Origin: Druceiella hillmani
Taxonomy: Eukaryota; Arthropoda; Insecta; Lepidoptera; Hepialidae
Assembly: GCA_039881145.1 (NCBI GenBank)
Contig: JAYKKI010000061.1
Span: forward strand, 8,690,001-8,754,000
Direction: 5' to 3'
Length of the DNA stretch: 64,000 bases
The notes under the pieces were generated by a model. The model searched no databases. It worked only from the letters and a program-made list of their open reading frames with translations, and was not told where the DNA came from. Positions 35,426 through 46,258 of the stretch are shown piece after piece (the stretch's first letter is position 1; each line of letters starts with the position of its first letter). The translations under genes were made by a program, and so were the position numbers.

Positions 35426-36591
35426 TAAAGTTTCGAACGCTATAACATTTTGAAATTCTATTATTAATAAACAATCAATTTATAAAAAAGAGTATTTCGA
35501 TAGTTACTTAAATTATATAAGCGATATGAAACTATATCCCGTAATCCATTATTTTATTTTCACAACAAAATGTAAATTATAGTAGATAAACACGTTCAAA
35601 ATTTTAGATTCATAATCCGTCATGATATTGGTTTACTAGGAACCCGCCATGTAGAATAATTGGAACGCATCTCACAACGCATTAACCACTGTAAAAATGT
35701 GGACGCAGTACCCCTGTAGTAACGTGAAAATATGTGCGGAGACACTTAAGCATACATTTATCTTACATATTTCTTTACATCCTAGACATGTAATTTTGAT
35801 AGAACCCATATAAAAATAATACAGGTACATACATATTGAAAGATAAAACGAAGCAAATCAGCTTAAGAATATTTTCCTTAATATTAACTCACTGACACAT
35901 TATAAAATAATTGGAAATCTAGAACCTAAATGTATATTTAAGGGGAAAGCTAATATGTGATAAAGATATGTGTTTCAGCAAAAGAAACAAGTTTGAACTT
36001 ATACTTAAACTAACGCGATATGATACGAGTAACGTAAAGTCCACGCTAGATATGTCTTTTAGTACAAAGAAATCAACAAATAAATAAACGCAGACCACTC
36101 TTAATCGTTTGTGTGAACAAGGACACGTCAGCATAATCGGGCTGCTTTGAAAAAAACTCCTCTATTCCATGCAATGAACTCGTACGTTAGGTAAATTTGC
36201 TTAGAAAAAGATAAACGAAAAAAGGAAACAAAGCGTTCCCCCATCAGACGGCAACCGGAGCAACAGCCCGCGAGGCCGTTGACTGCATCGGCCCCGCGAC
36301 CACATCTCATTAGTCCGAATTAGGTTTCATTCACACTATAATGATGCTTATGCATTGATCACACCTGCAACGGTCCTGCTCCTGTCAAGTATTTATTCTG
36401 ACATTACTCCAGCGGAAATTCATCCTAAAAGTGATTGCTAACATGTTTGATCATACAGAAATAATTTAAACGGGAAGAAATCTAGCGCATTTTGATGGCA
36501 CCATTTAAAGATATGTAAAAATTTAACCTTAAATTTTCTTTTCTGGAGATATTCTTCGATAACAATTTTTTTTTTGAAGTAAAACTTCTTT
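35426..36591. other. no gene seen
   Basis: AT-rich, with a small GC-richer patch at 36235-36305. No recognised feature. Confidence 0.4.
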
Positions 36592-36960
36592 ACGCACGCT
36601 TGACTTGGGGAGTAAGCTGGTGAATGCGTGACGAGAGCGTTACGAAAAGTGTGATCGGGCGAGGCAAACGGAAGTTGAGAGGGAGATATAAGTTAGTGAA
36701 GATAGAAAGAGAGAGTTACGTTTCGTATATTACTGTAGGGACAAGAGAGAGAGGTGCGAGCACACATTTTCTTTCTCTCTTTCTCGTATATCTAAGACAC
36801 AGTGCAAGCCTATTGTCTGTATCACACTGCAGGAGCGAGAGAGCAGTGCGCGCGCACATTCTCTTTCTCTCTTCCTCTCATATCCAGTGAATATATATAT
36901 ATATATATATATATGTATATGCAAGTTTGCTAGCGTTACGCGAACGGTGATTTTTTGATT
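36592..36960. repeat. GA/CT-rich block with internal duplication, unclassified repeat
   Basis: After a CpG-containing head (acgcacgcttgacttgggga near 36593), purine-rich GAGA runs and pyrimidine-rich CTCTCT runs alternate. Two related segments, gcacacattttctttctctc (about 36761) and gcacattctctttctctctt (about 36854), show an internal duplication of roughly 90 bp. (TA)n follows at about 36891-36912, then tagcgttacgcgaacggtga. GAGAG motifs could bind GAGA factor. The head resembles a dispersed insect repeat, but I cannot name it. The frames across it are composition artefacts. Confidence 0.5.
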
Positions 36961-38077
36961 ATTTTGTAATTTCATTTCGTTCTTGAACAATTTTATACAT
37001 TATTATTTTGTTCAATACATTAAATATTCTATGTTTAAAGTGAATAAAATTGTAAATTCATTTTAAAGTTCATAATTTGTGAATTTGAAATTTTACTTCA
37101 GTCGTATGGTCTAAAGCACACTCGTTTTTTTTCTATATTCAGCCAAAATTCAGCTTAAAATAATATATTTTATATATTGCGAATTTATAGGCTAGTCACT
37201 CACCGCGGTTTGAGAGCCATTGAAAACAATGATAAAATCGTTTTTTATAAAATTCATTCAGTTTCCAAATGCGTTTGGTGTACGCAGATATTGTTTATTA
37301 ACTAAATAAAACACAAGAACTATTTTTCAATTTCAAAAAAGTCAAACTTTTCAAATTTCTTATAATATTATATATAGCAGAAACATAAAGAGAATACACA
37401 CTAGAATATACCTGAAATCAGAAAAAAATACTGAAATTCATTCGCAATATACGAATTCTTTGCAATCAGTGTGAATCAGACCTAAGATCGACAATCAGCG
37501 GCGCAGAGCGCGCTGCGAAACGCGCGGAATGCCAAATTGCGCTGTTGACAGCGACGCATACTTGTATCAATTACACGTAGCCCAGACGGAAAGAAACTGG
37601 AGGATGCTATTTTTTCTTGAAGTTTTTTCTTAAATTTTTTCATCAATTATTCAGCGTACTAACCCCGGATACACTTAAACTTGTATGCCAGTCAGTATGC
37701 AAGGCCATCCTTATATATTATCACAGAAGGTGGTCAATGATATTTTAAGAACAAGTATTAATGTATGCGGTTAAGAAAATCGAGAATGGAAGAATATCGA
37801 TAAAAGTAGAAGTAGTTGCACATAATGATATTCTGAATGCAGTACAAAGCAAAAGAACAGGGATTGTTTTTTAACGTTTTTCGCAGGAATGTGCTACACA
37901 TATGTAGTATGTTCTCATGGGAATAAAAAAGTTGTCTTTAGAAGTATATTCTTAGGATACCGCAAATTGAGAAAATGGAACCTTAAACCTCGTAGCATCA
38001 CTCACATGCCGTGTCCTCACTTGATCGTCACAGCCATTTTATCAGAAATCGTCCAACTTGGAAAGCTCAAATTCGGT
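36961..38077. other. no gene seen
   Basis: AT-rich except for a CpG-rich patch at 37493-37562 (gcgcagagcgcgctgcgaaa) that may be a small regulatory island. Confidence 0.4.
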
Positions 38078-38145
38078 ACGGTTATAAAGAACATTAAACC
38101 TCATGTATCTCTCAGTACATGAGGTTAAATATTCTTTACAACCGT
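38078..38145 (+). ncRNA. 68-nt near-perfect hairpin, pre-miRNA-like
   Basis: The arms 38078-38107 and 38116-38145 match as inverted repeats at 27 of 30 positions, around an 8-nt loop (tctctcag). Arm tips are ACGGTT/AACCGT with one wobble-compatible difference, and the loop-proximal bases are CCTCATGTA/TACATGAGG. Length, pairing and loop size fit a microRNA precursor. A minimal foldback transposon or a natural siRNA hairpin are alternatives. The mature sequence is not one that I recognise. Confidence 0.45.
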
Positions 38146-38633
38146 GTATGGAGATATTATAGGAGCCAAACTAAATTTTCGAATGTTTTTTTAAACTCGT
38201 TTTATATAGGACATACATTGAAAAGGAGAGTTACGAGAATTCCACGGATATTTTTTTAGAACTTATATAAGACAATTCGGTAAAATAACGCCAAAAACAC
38301 TTATCGTCTTCACCTCATATTTTCAAAACTGCTAAATCAAAATTATGAAAAGGAGAGCGCTGCCAGAGGTTCCCCTAAAGTTTATCGAAAAACTAATGCG
38401 ATATTATTTCAAATCGTCGCCGCCGCGGTTTGTTAGGTTGACTACAAGCTAACGATCTTTGACGGAGCGGCGCATCGTGTCCTATAGAGCGATGGTCATA
38501 GTGGCGTAGCTTAAATGCCACAGACAAGTGACTGCAACAGATCCCCACTCGTGCGAGAAGCCACGCACTGCAATCGCCAAGCCGACTGGTCAGAGTGGCT
38601 ATTATGGGCATTACCTCCAATAAATACGCGCAT
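38146..38633. other. no gene seen; GC-richer tail
   Basis: The part at 38400-38630 is richer in CpG and lies directly before the LINE tail. It could be decayed LINE sequence, but no protein motif is readable. Confidence 0.35.
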
Positions 38634-38682
38634 TGGGAGAGACCTATGTTTTAGCAGTAGACGGATATAGGCTATTGAGCTC
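38634..38682 (+). mobile_element. LINE 3'-end tag
   Basis: The sequence gggagagacctatgttttag followed by cagtagacggatataggct matches, with one inserted base, the ORF end of a common insect LINE type whose last codons read AYVQQWTDIG-stop. It is the same kind of terminus as the 'EEAFIRQWMSQ' end of the RTE copy at 10.4 kb. Upstream protein motifs are no longer readable. Confidence 0.55.
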
Positions 38683-41600
38683 AGTTTAAATTTCATAGTT
38701 ATTTAGAAATTCATGATATGTATTTCAAGTATAAAAGGTACAATACGCAATAAATTCGCATGGTGAATATTACTATTTGTAAATAATTTAATAGTACTGC
38801 TATGTATGCTAAAAGGTGTATATGTGTGTCAATATTTACAGAACCCGAGTACATGTGCGAGTTCTAATCTAACTTCAGTTTTTTTTAATACTTAATAGTT
38901 GGCAGAACTAAATAAAATAGGCAGTACTCTATGATTGCTCACTCAATACGTAGAACAATTTGATGTGCTTTCAAATGTTGCAAGTTTAACTAATTTGGCC
39001 ATAACGCTTCAAAAGTAGTTGTGTAAATTGGTTCAACGTTTGGACCGCAAGAAACTGAGTGCCCGCTGCTCAGTAACTCGCTTAAAATGAGCCGATGATG
39101 ATGAAGTCAGTGTAAAATCACAAAACCAGTATCTACCCGGCCACTGTCGGATGGCAAACGCTCATTTCTAAATAATTCTACAAATTTCAGTTAACTCGTC
39201 TAAATTTCGTCGCAATTTTCAGTTATTTACACTGTTTTTAACACAAATTCACGTCGAAGTTTTGAATTCACCTATTGAGTATAATAGCCTCTCGCCAATT
39301 AACGGTCATCGACTTTGCGTTGATCCTGTGGCCGGTCATCGGCTTCAAGGACCCCTTCTTCCCGGGCGATGACTTCACGGGTCACTATTTCTGTTATCTC
39401 CTTTATTAGGACTTCACACCCTGCCATAATAACATATACAAAGACATATAAAATAGCATTAATTTATACAAATAACGGAGATAAACATAAAGTTTTTGTA
39501 CTGTCACACCACGATTGTTTATCTTTTATTAATCCAGTATATGTTGATAACAACATAATTCTGAAACAGTTTGACCGATTAAGTTCAATAAATATTTAGC
39601 GCACAGACTTACGACTTTTATATTTTCGTTTCGTTAGTTGATCTGGTCTTATGACCATGGTCTTATGAAAAAATGCTTAGTTATATACAAGTTGAAATTA
39701 CTTGATACTTGAAAAATTTGTCCCTTTTTAAAACCTGCAAGCTTAAACTTAAGTGCATATAAGTTAACAATTAGAGTGAGCCAATCAATCAACAATCAAC
39801 AAAAACCAAGACTACTTCAACGTTGAATGTTAGGTCGCCGTCGTTTCACGGTATCAACGCGACACATCAACAACGATATTCGATATATTATGTCAACAAT
39901 GATATTCAAGATCCGTGTACAACTAAGTTTTTAAATATAAAATGACCACATATTCGATTTCGATAAATATTGATCAAAATGTTTACAAAATCATCACACT
40001 CGGTATGAATGTGATAAATTTGTGACAATTTTTTTCTGACCCTTGTCAAATTTCTAGTGAAAGAATATTCATTTTAGTATATAGCAGGAAAAAACTAGGC
40101 ACTGGCAATCTTGGAAAAATCATAGGCGAACATCTTACATTATAACACCTATTTATCTAATGAATTAAATTTTATTCTGAATGATTATACATATAACTCC
40201 TTCGTTTTTTAACGGAAAAGACAGCGAATATTTTGAAATGAATTACTAACAAAATTTACGGATATAATGCCGATTTATTTCACCAAAACCTGACGATTTA
40301 TTTCACTATTCCATTTCGCAATCAGAATATACAAGCGCAAATTGGCCAAGGTTTCAACTTATTTTACCTTCACAAGTGAAGTAAATACTCGTAAATAAAG
40401 ACCACACCAACGTTTTAACTTACAACTTCTAATTCAAAGCCAAAACAGTTAATTAACTATCTAATTAATATCAACTATATATAAATATATGATTTTACAT
40501 AAAAGCGATATGTTGATAAATTTAACTATACATTAGACACGATAGTGATATATGTACAGTGTTTATGTATATGGATCGTCACTATACCGATATATTTTAT
40601 AAGTAATTCTGCAACTAAATCGATACTGAAAAATTGGCCTTAAATGTATAATGAAATAGTTGCTTATAACTCATATGTTATATACAGTAGATCAATTTAT
40701 TAAAGAAAGGAAGAGGTTTCAGTAAGGCCAAGTCAGATCTGTAATTCATTGATAATTTTTAGAAATGTTTATTGCAATTTTTAGCTTTTAAATTATTGGT
40801 CTGTACTGTGAATATATTAACGACAGTGGTAATTTTTTCCAAAGATGTCATATTATTATGTTCTAATGCGTATGGAAAAAACAATAAAAATATACGACAC
40901 CCTTTGGCACCCGTTAGTTGTAAATTTAAATAAGAGAATCTGAAATGAATATGAAGGTGCTTTGATTTATCTTTATGATAATTTATCTCAATAAATCGTG
41001 AAGTATGCCTGCTTGTCTCTTTTTAATTAATTTATAATTCACTTATTTAAATTTTCAATACAAGAATTTTAATTTATAAAAAAGGTAATGAGAACTCACT
41101 AATAGACAAATAGTTAAAATGGTTTTATCATTTTACGTCAACGTAAGTAATATACATTCTCTTTGTATTAAAATAGATGGAAAGAATATGGAAGCGGATC
41201 AAATGGTAATCTGTATTTAAATATGATGATTTAGTTTTGTTAAATTATCATTAACTTCTTAAAGTAATAAAAATTTAAAAAAGAAAAATCGATACAATAT
41301 GTATTTTTATGAAATCTACCATAATAAAAGCGCGAATAGAAATGATTTAATGAAAGTAGTATAATTTCAAAATATTTTTTCCCTTCGCACGTTGATATTT
41401 TCCAACTTTTTTCCGACATAAAACCAACGCAGAATAGACAAAGAACTTAATTTTATACCCAAGTTTAATCGGTGACAGATTTTCGATTTACATTCGACGG
41501 TCTCTAGAGCCGCGTATAAATAAATATCAACTTCCTCATTCAGATCCACAACTAACTAGTCCTAGTCGGTGTAAGTTCATTTGAACCATAGATCTTATAT

Positions 41601-42883
41601 TTTACTGATTTATTATCGAAACCGGCATGCGAGGAAGAGCAAAATCGTCGTATGTAAAAGAAAATGTTTATAAATACGATCTCGAAATAAGTATAAACCA
41701 AGCTTATGTAATAACGCTATTTGCAGAACAGCTGGAGAATGACTACACTCTCAAAAACTATAAACAGTTTGTAACGTGCAGCTCGGGAAACGCATTTATT
41801 AAATGCAGAATAGTGGTCGTTAACATTTTCGTATCGCGTTCATATTTTGCGTTACGATAAAATGTCACATTTTAATTAAATTGCCAGAAACAATATATTT
41901 TTAAAAATTGTTCAAATTAAATCTTCCTAGCTTCCAAGCACACACTAACGTAACAAGTCTACTTTTCCTACCTTATGGCAGACAAATCACAATCTATGAT
42001 TTTTTTTATATTTGTCATATATTTGTAATTGCTAATTCAGCACGGTCTGTTTTACTACAAAGAAAAATTTTGCTATATTACACATTTATAGATTTTCACA
42101 CATTTTCACGCTACGGTGCTATCTATAGTCTCATATATAGTGATGTCACTGTAGTTATATATATATATAAATATAATTGCATTAATAAATTAAAAACATT
42201 TATTAAAATAAAATAAATATCGCCATCTAATGGAAAATAGCTAAACTACAATTTATGACGGTGGTTTATGAATGAAACAGATGTCGCTGTCAATTAATTA
42301 AGTAGTAATCTGTTAATTAAACAAATAATGGTAGAGTTGAGAATTAAACTAAAAAATTCTATTGCAAATGTTAACCAAGCCTTTAAGGTAAAAAATTGCA
42401 AAATATCCTTAAAATTCATCAAGCTATTCTAGCGCGATGCGCACACATAACATAGCTTTGTTAGCACTTTATTAGACATACAGAAAACAGTCGAAAGTAG
42501 ATTTAAAATTCAAATCCTGGTTTTCAAAGAAGTTCAGCCTGTTCCCAAGCTCAATGTAATATCTTTAAAATTTATTTTATTACTTCTGTTTTATGCGAAG
42601 CAACGACGGACTTAACTGACCTCAATTTCTCAAGACATTTCCAATAGACGCATTTCAATTTTATTTAAATCTAACTAAATTCATACCCTTGTTAAATCTA
42701 TATTCCATATTTGTCAAGCACACTAATACTTATATTCTTACCTATGTATTTAGACCCTAATTTTATGAGCACTTAGCTCATGATTGGTTGGTCGAATAAA
42801 TGGTTCACATTTTTATAACGCATCCTGTACTTTATATCACAGCTGATATTATGCAAAATTGGTATATAAAACTAAATATATGT
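38683..42883. other. gene-poor AT-rich stretch
   Basis: A 42-codon ATG frame on the minus strand (39427 down to 39299, MAGCEVLIKEITEIVTREVI and so on) lies in a GC-richer patch (39295-39430) and is acidic and helical in character, but is unrecognised. Two unrelated frames near 41.4-41.9 kb are also unrecognised. A second GC-richer patch is at about 38995-39140. Otherwise AT-rich. Confidence 0.35.
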
Positions 42884-42906
42884 ATATGCATATATATATA
42901 TATATA

Positions 42907-42985
<79 letters not shown>
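42884..42985. repeat. (TA)n microsatellite with two TGCA interruptions at its start
   Basis: About 50 TA units, interrupted by tgcatatata near 42885 and 42908, precede the transposon-like region. Confidence 0.95.
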
Positions 42986-42994
<9 letters not shown>

Positions 42995-43030
42995 AACACA
43001 GACTGAAACTTCTTACATACATTATTATTA

Positions 43031-43795
43031 GTACCAGGTGACCGAGCGATGCTCGGTGTATATCGAATTTCCCATAGGAAAGTGAAATTGCTTGTTTCAT
43101 GGTATTAGATTTTCTTTTTCCTTCCCCGTCCCTTTCCCCTTCCTCTTTGACTTTGCTTTCGCCTTCGGCCTTAGGTCTCGCCTTCGCTCTCCCCTTACCG
43201 TTCACCTTCGCGTTCGTGTTCACCTTCTCATTTTCGCCTTAGCGTTCGCGTTGGCCTTCATGTTCGCCTTCGCGTTCGTCTTCGCGTTGGCGTTCGCCTT
43301 GGCGTTCGCGTTCGCCTTGGCGTTCGCGTTCGCGTTCGCTCTCGCGTTCCCCTTCCACTTCACGTACCCATTCCTCTTACCGTCCCCTCGTCTTCACTCC
43401 CCTCTCCTTCCCCTCCCCCTCCATCTTCACATACACCTCCCTCTCCCTCCTTTCCCCCCTCCCCTTCCCCTTCCTCTTCCGCTTCCCGTTCAAGTTCCCC
43501 TTCTCCTTCTCCTTCTCCTTCTCCTTCCCCTTCTCCTTTCACTTCCCCATCCATTTTCTTATGTTTTTCCATTCAAAAGTTATTGAGTCATACATAGTGT
43601 GCGTAGTAATTTTGAAAATTTTAAATGGCTGCCATTTCCAAAATAATTAACCGACATGGCTCATCTTCTGAATTATTCAATAGAATCACCCAAGCAATAA
43701 ATATACCAAATTACATCAAAATCGTTAGAACCGTTTCCGAGAAACCATTTAAATATTTACATACAAGAATTGCTCGTTTAATAGTATAAGATACA
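43031..43795. mobile_element. dispersed repeat with variable pyrimidine-rich core
   Basis: The left edge carries a perfect hairpin, ACCGAGC-GAT-GCTCGGT (43041-43057). The right edge ends with gttagaaccgtttccgagaa (about 43725) and acaagaattgctcgtttaat (about 43763). Both edges resemble a non-autonomous repeat common in insect genomes, known to me from sequence style only. The interior is a long degenerate TTCGCG and CTTCCC array. No transposase or RT is encoded. The exact class is not established. Confidence 0.5.
43105..43560. repeat. strand-asymmetric TTCGCG/CCTTCTC degenerate tandem array
   Basis: For about 450 bases the plus strand is almost free of A. The first part is built of ttcgccttcgcgttcg-type hexamers (43230-43350), the second of ccttctccttctcc-type units (43380-43545). 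The 164-codon plus frame (ALAFAFALAF and so on) and the 70-codon Glu/Gly minus frame are consequences of this composition. Mirror-like polypyrimidine DNA of this sort can form triplex (H-DNA) structures. Confidence 0.9.
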
Positions 43796-45314
43796 GTACT
43801 CTATGGCGACTTTATTGGTGATGATATAAGCGACTTCGTCCACGTACAAAGTAATTTATAACTAAATTTTGATAAAAATATAAGATTATAAGTAATTAAC
43901 GACTTAACGAAGAAATTACAGTAGCACCATCTAGTGGTTAAAGTAAGTTCATATTTCACTCTGAGTAAATTTTTTCCTTTTGTTTTCCTTAAGAAACGAT
44001 GTATTTTTCCGTGGGTTTTTTTTATTTGGTTTTTAACCATCCTATTTATTACTCCGCAATAAGTTCTATTAGTGTGCAAATTTCAATAAGATCGGTCAAT
44101 TCCTTAAAGAGCTATTAAGTAACAGGCAAACAAACACTTTCATCGATAACTTTAACCAATATTTATATTATATAGGAATATTGATCTCACAGCGCCGCTG
44201 TTTGTTGACAACCACTGAAAAAAAATTACGCGAAACCTGACACTAGCCTGCGCAGCCCCAACCTATTACGCTGGCCTGGCGATAATAAATTCGCGAGGCG
44301 AGGGCAACCGGAGCGAGCAATCCAAAACACTGCGTCATCCCGCGCGGAACGGCGCGGCGCGCAAGATAACTCCGCGACGTACTCAATATCAACACAGCTG
44401 GAATGTAAACAGACGGCCGGCGCCCGACGATCGCACTACGCGGAAGCAAATATTTCTATTACTACGGCAAGAAGTTTATCTTGGTCTGTTATCGATACGA
44501 AGACGCCACGTGAGATACGTCGAACGTCGGCGCGTGGGGGCGGCATAAGGTTATTTCAGCAGTTTCAGGTTGATTAGAGAAAAGGTCACGAGATTAATTC
44601 CATGTCTAGTCGTCTGCTTTATAACGAGAAATAAAATAAATGTGGTACTTGAAATTGTCTTGTGTATAAAAAGTGTTGGTATTTCTGTGAAATCATACGC
44701 CTCTTTATCATCTAATTTTTTAAATATAACGCACAGAGACCACGCTTCATTCAGTGGTATACTGGAATGCAGGGTCTATTATATTTAAACACGCGACTTC
44801 AATATTTTCATAGTTTAGTAAATATGTAATTTTGCTCGTACGTATTAACTAAATATTATATAATTAAATGAACTATAATACATTGACAGGTGGAAGTCGA
44901 AATAAGCGGTCCGAATAATTCCTCTCATGGTACGGATTTATCACAAAAGTAGATATTGGAAGTGAAAATATATGTCTATAGTTTTTAAGCCTTGACTCCT
45001 TATTTCTACTCTTAAAATATATTTTTTTTATTTAACCTAAAACTCCAAATATAAAGGTTCGTTTACTGTTTCGTGTCCGTGATGCATAATTAGGTTAAAT
45101 ATTTTTTTTATATTGGTAAGGATTACGTATTGAGTAATTTGCAAAGTCGGGTAAATATTAAAAAAAAACTAATTTTTGCAAACTTTAATAATCTTATTAC
45201 TCGTAGATGGTGAGTCGTAAGAAAATTTCGCTATGAAGGAATTCGAAGAAAATTTAATTCTTCTACAAAAAATGTGGCATCAACGGCAATAATCAGTTAT
45301 AAAGTTAAGCAAAG
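43796..45314. other. no gene seen; CpG-rich island at 44240-44560
   Basis: A repeat-tail-like phrase, gtgcaaatttcaataagatc, lies near 44075. The island at 44240-44560 is CpG-dense (cgcgcggaacggcgcggcgc near 44340) and carries a CACGTG E-box near 44509. It is a candidate promoter or enhancer. No start codon, exon or TATA box could be tied to it, although a TATAAAAAG motif lies at about 44664. Confidence 0.4.
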
Positions 45315-45428
45315 ATGGCGGATTTAGCGTATCATCTCAGATTACCCCAATTACGATACATCGAGGGCCTTCAACAGTATGTTAAGCTGATCTTAGCTGT
45401 TATCCATTTAACGGCACAGGTAGGTTAA
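45315..45428 (+). CDS. candidate first coding exon with splice donor
   Basis: An ATG in strong context (aaagATGG) opens a clean reading of MADLAYHLRLPQLRYIEGLQ, then QYVKLILAVIHLTAQ. The last codon (45417-45419) is followed directly by GTAGGT, a good splice donor, and the frame closes two codons later (TAA 45426-45428). If spliced, the exon contributes 35 residues of amphipathic helical character. No partner exon was found, and the length is close to what chance allows. No family recognised. Confidence 0.25.
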   Translation: MADLAYHLRLPQLRYIEGLQQYVKLILAVIHLTAQVG

Positions 45429-46229
45429 TATGAGAGACACAGTTAGGTAATATGAGTATATTGTGCACATTAGCAATAATTACTGACTCGTTCGGTTAAC
45501 GAGAAATCCCAGCGAGCCACGCTTCGGCGACGTGTCGTCGTGAATCATCACTATCGACCGGCGGCGTTTCGGTTCCGGGCGGAATAACGTCGCCCTTATC
45601 GAGCAAAACTTGCTGGCTACTAGATACTAATCACGTTATTACATCTGCTGAACCAAGCTCAATTTCTGACAGCTTCCTGACACCAACACACGCGGATTAA
45701 TTACGTAAACGTTTCATAGTTATTATATTAATACAGTTAGAAAACAATATATTTGCGCGTGTTTATTTTTATTCCTGATTTTCAAAAAGGACACGAGATT
45801 CAGAGACGTATCTGAAATCTAACTTTTACACTTGTCAGTCGATTTTAAAAAGAATATCAATTGTGTACAAGAAATTAAACAAGTTCCCGACCTTCATGGT
45901 TATTCATGAAACATATAGGAGGCAGGCGCACTTACAAACAGAGAATATGGTTAGACGAGACAAGACTGAAAATGTTACTTATATAATAAAACTGTTGCAT
46001 CTTATCATAGTATCACTGATAGAACATAGTAGAGAAAAGTAATTCAGAAGGATTAATAGCTGTAAATTCAAGATATGAACACCAATTACAAATTAATCAA
46101 TTCGGAACGCGTTTATATCTCTTTCAATACAATTGGGCATTATTTATTCGACTGCTGAATAAATATTCATTATATGTTATTTATTTCAAAATACAAATAA
46201 CTATTCATTAGACGACACCAGAGAAAAAT
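45429..46229. other. no gene seen
   Basis: A CpG-rich patch at 45510-45605 (gccacgcttcggcgacgtgt) may be regulatory. The rest is AT-rich. Confidence 0.4.
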
Positions 46230-46258
46230 CCTACTACTACGTGTAGTGTAGTAGTAGG
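46230..46258. repeat. perfect 11-bp-stem hairpin
   Basis: CCTACTACTAC (46230-46240) and GTAGTAGTAGG (46248-46258) are exact inverted copies around the loop gtgtagt. The stem is too short for a miRNA; it resembles a terminator-like or cruciform structure of unknown role. Confidence 0.7.

Noticed and set aside
35127..35474. 115-codon minus-strand frame
   Set aside because: It lies opposite the copia-type gag relic, which is recognisable on the plus strand; the minus frame has no family resemblance.
36624..36990. 88- and 86-codon frames in the GA/CT block
   Set aside because: Composition-driven frames across GAGA/CTCT runs and (TA)n on both strands.
43092..43586. 164-codon Phe/Ala/Leu/Pro-rich frame
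   Set aside because: It is a translation of a pyrimidine-rich tandem array; the hydrophobic repeats reflect TTC/GCG/CTT units.
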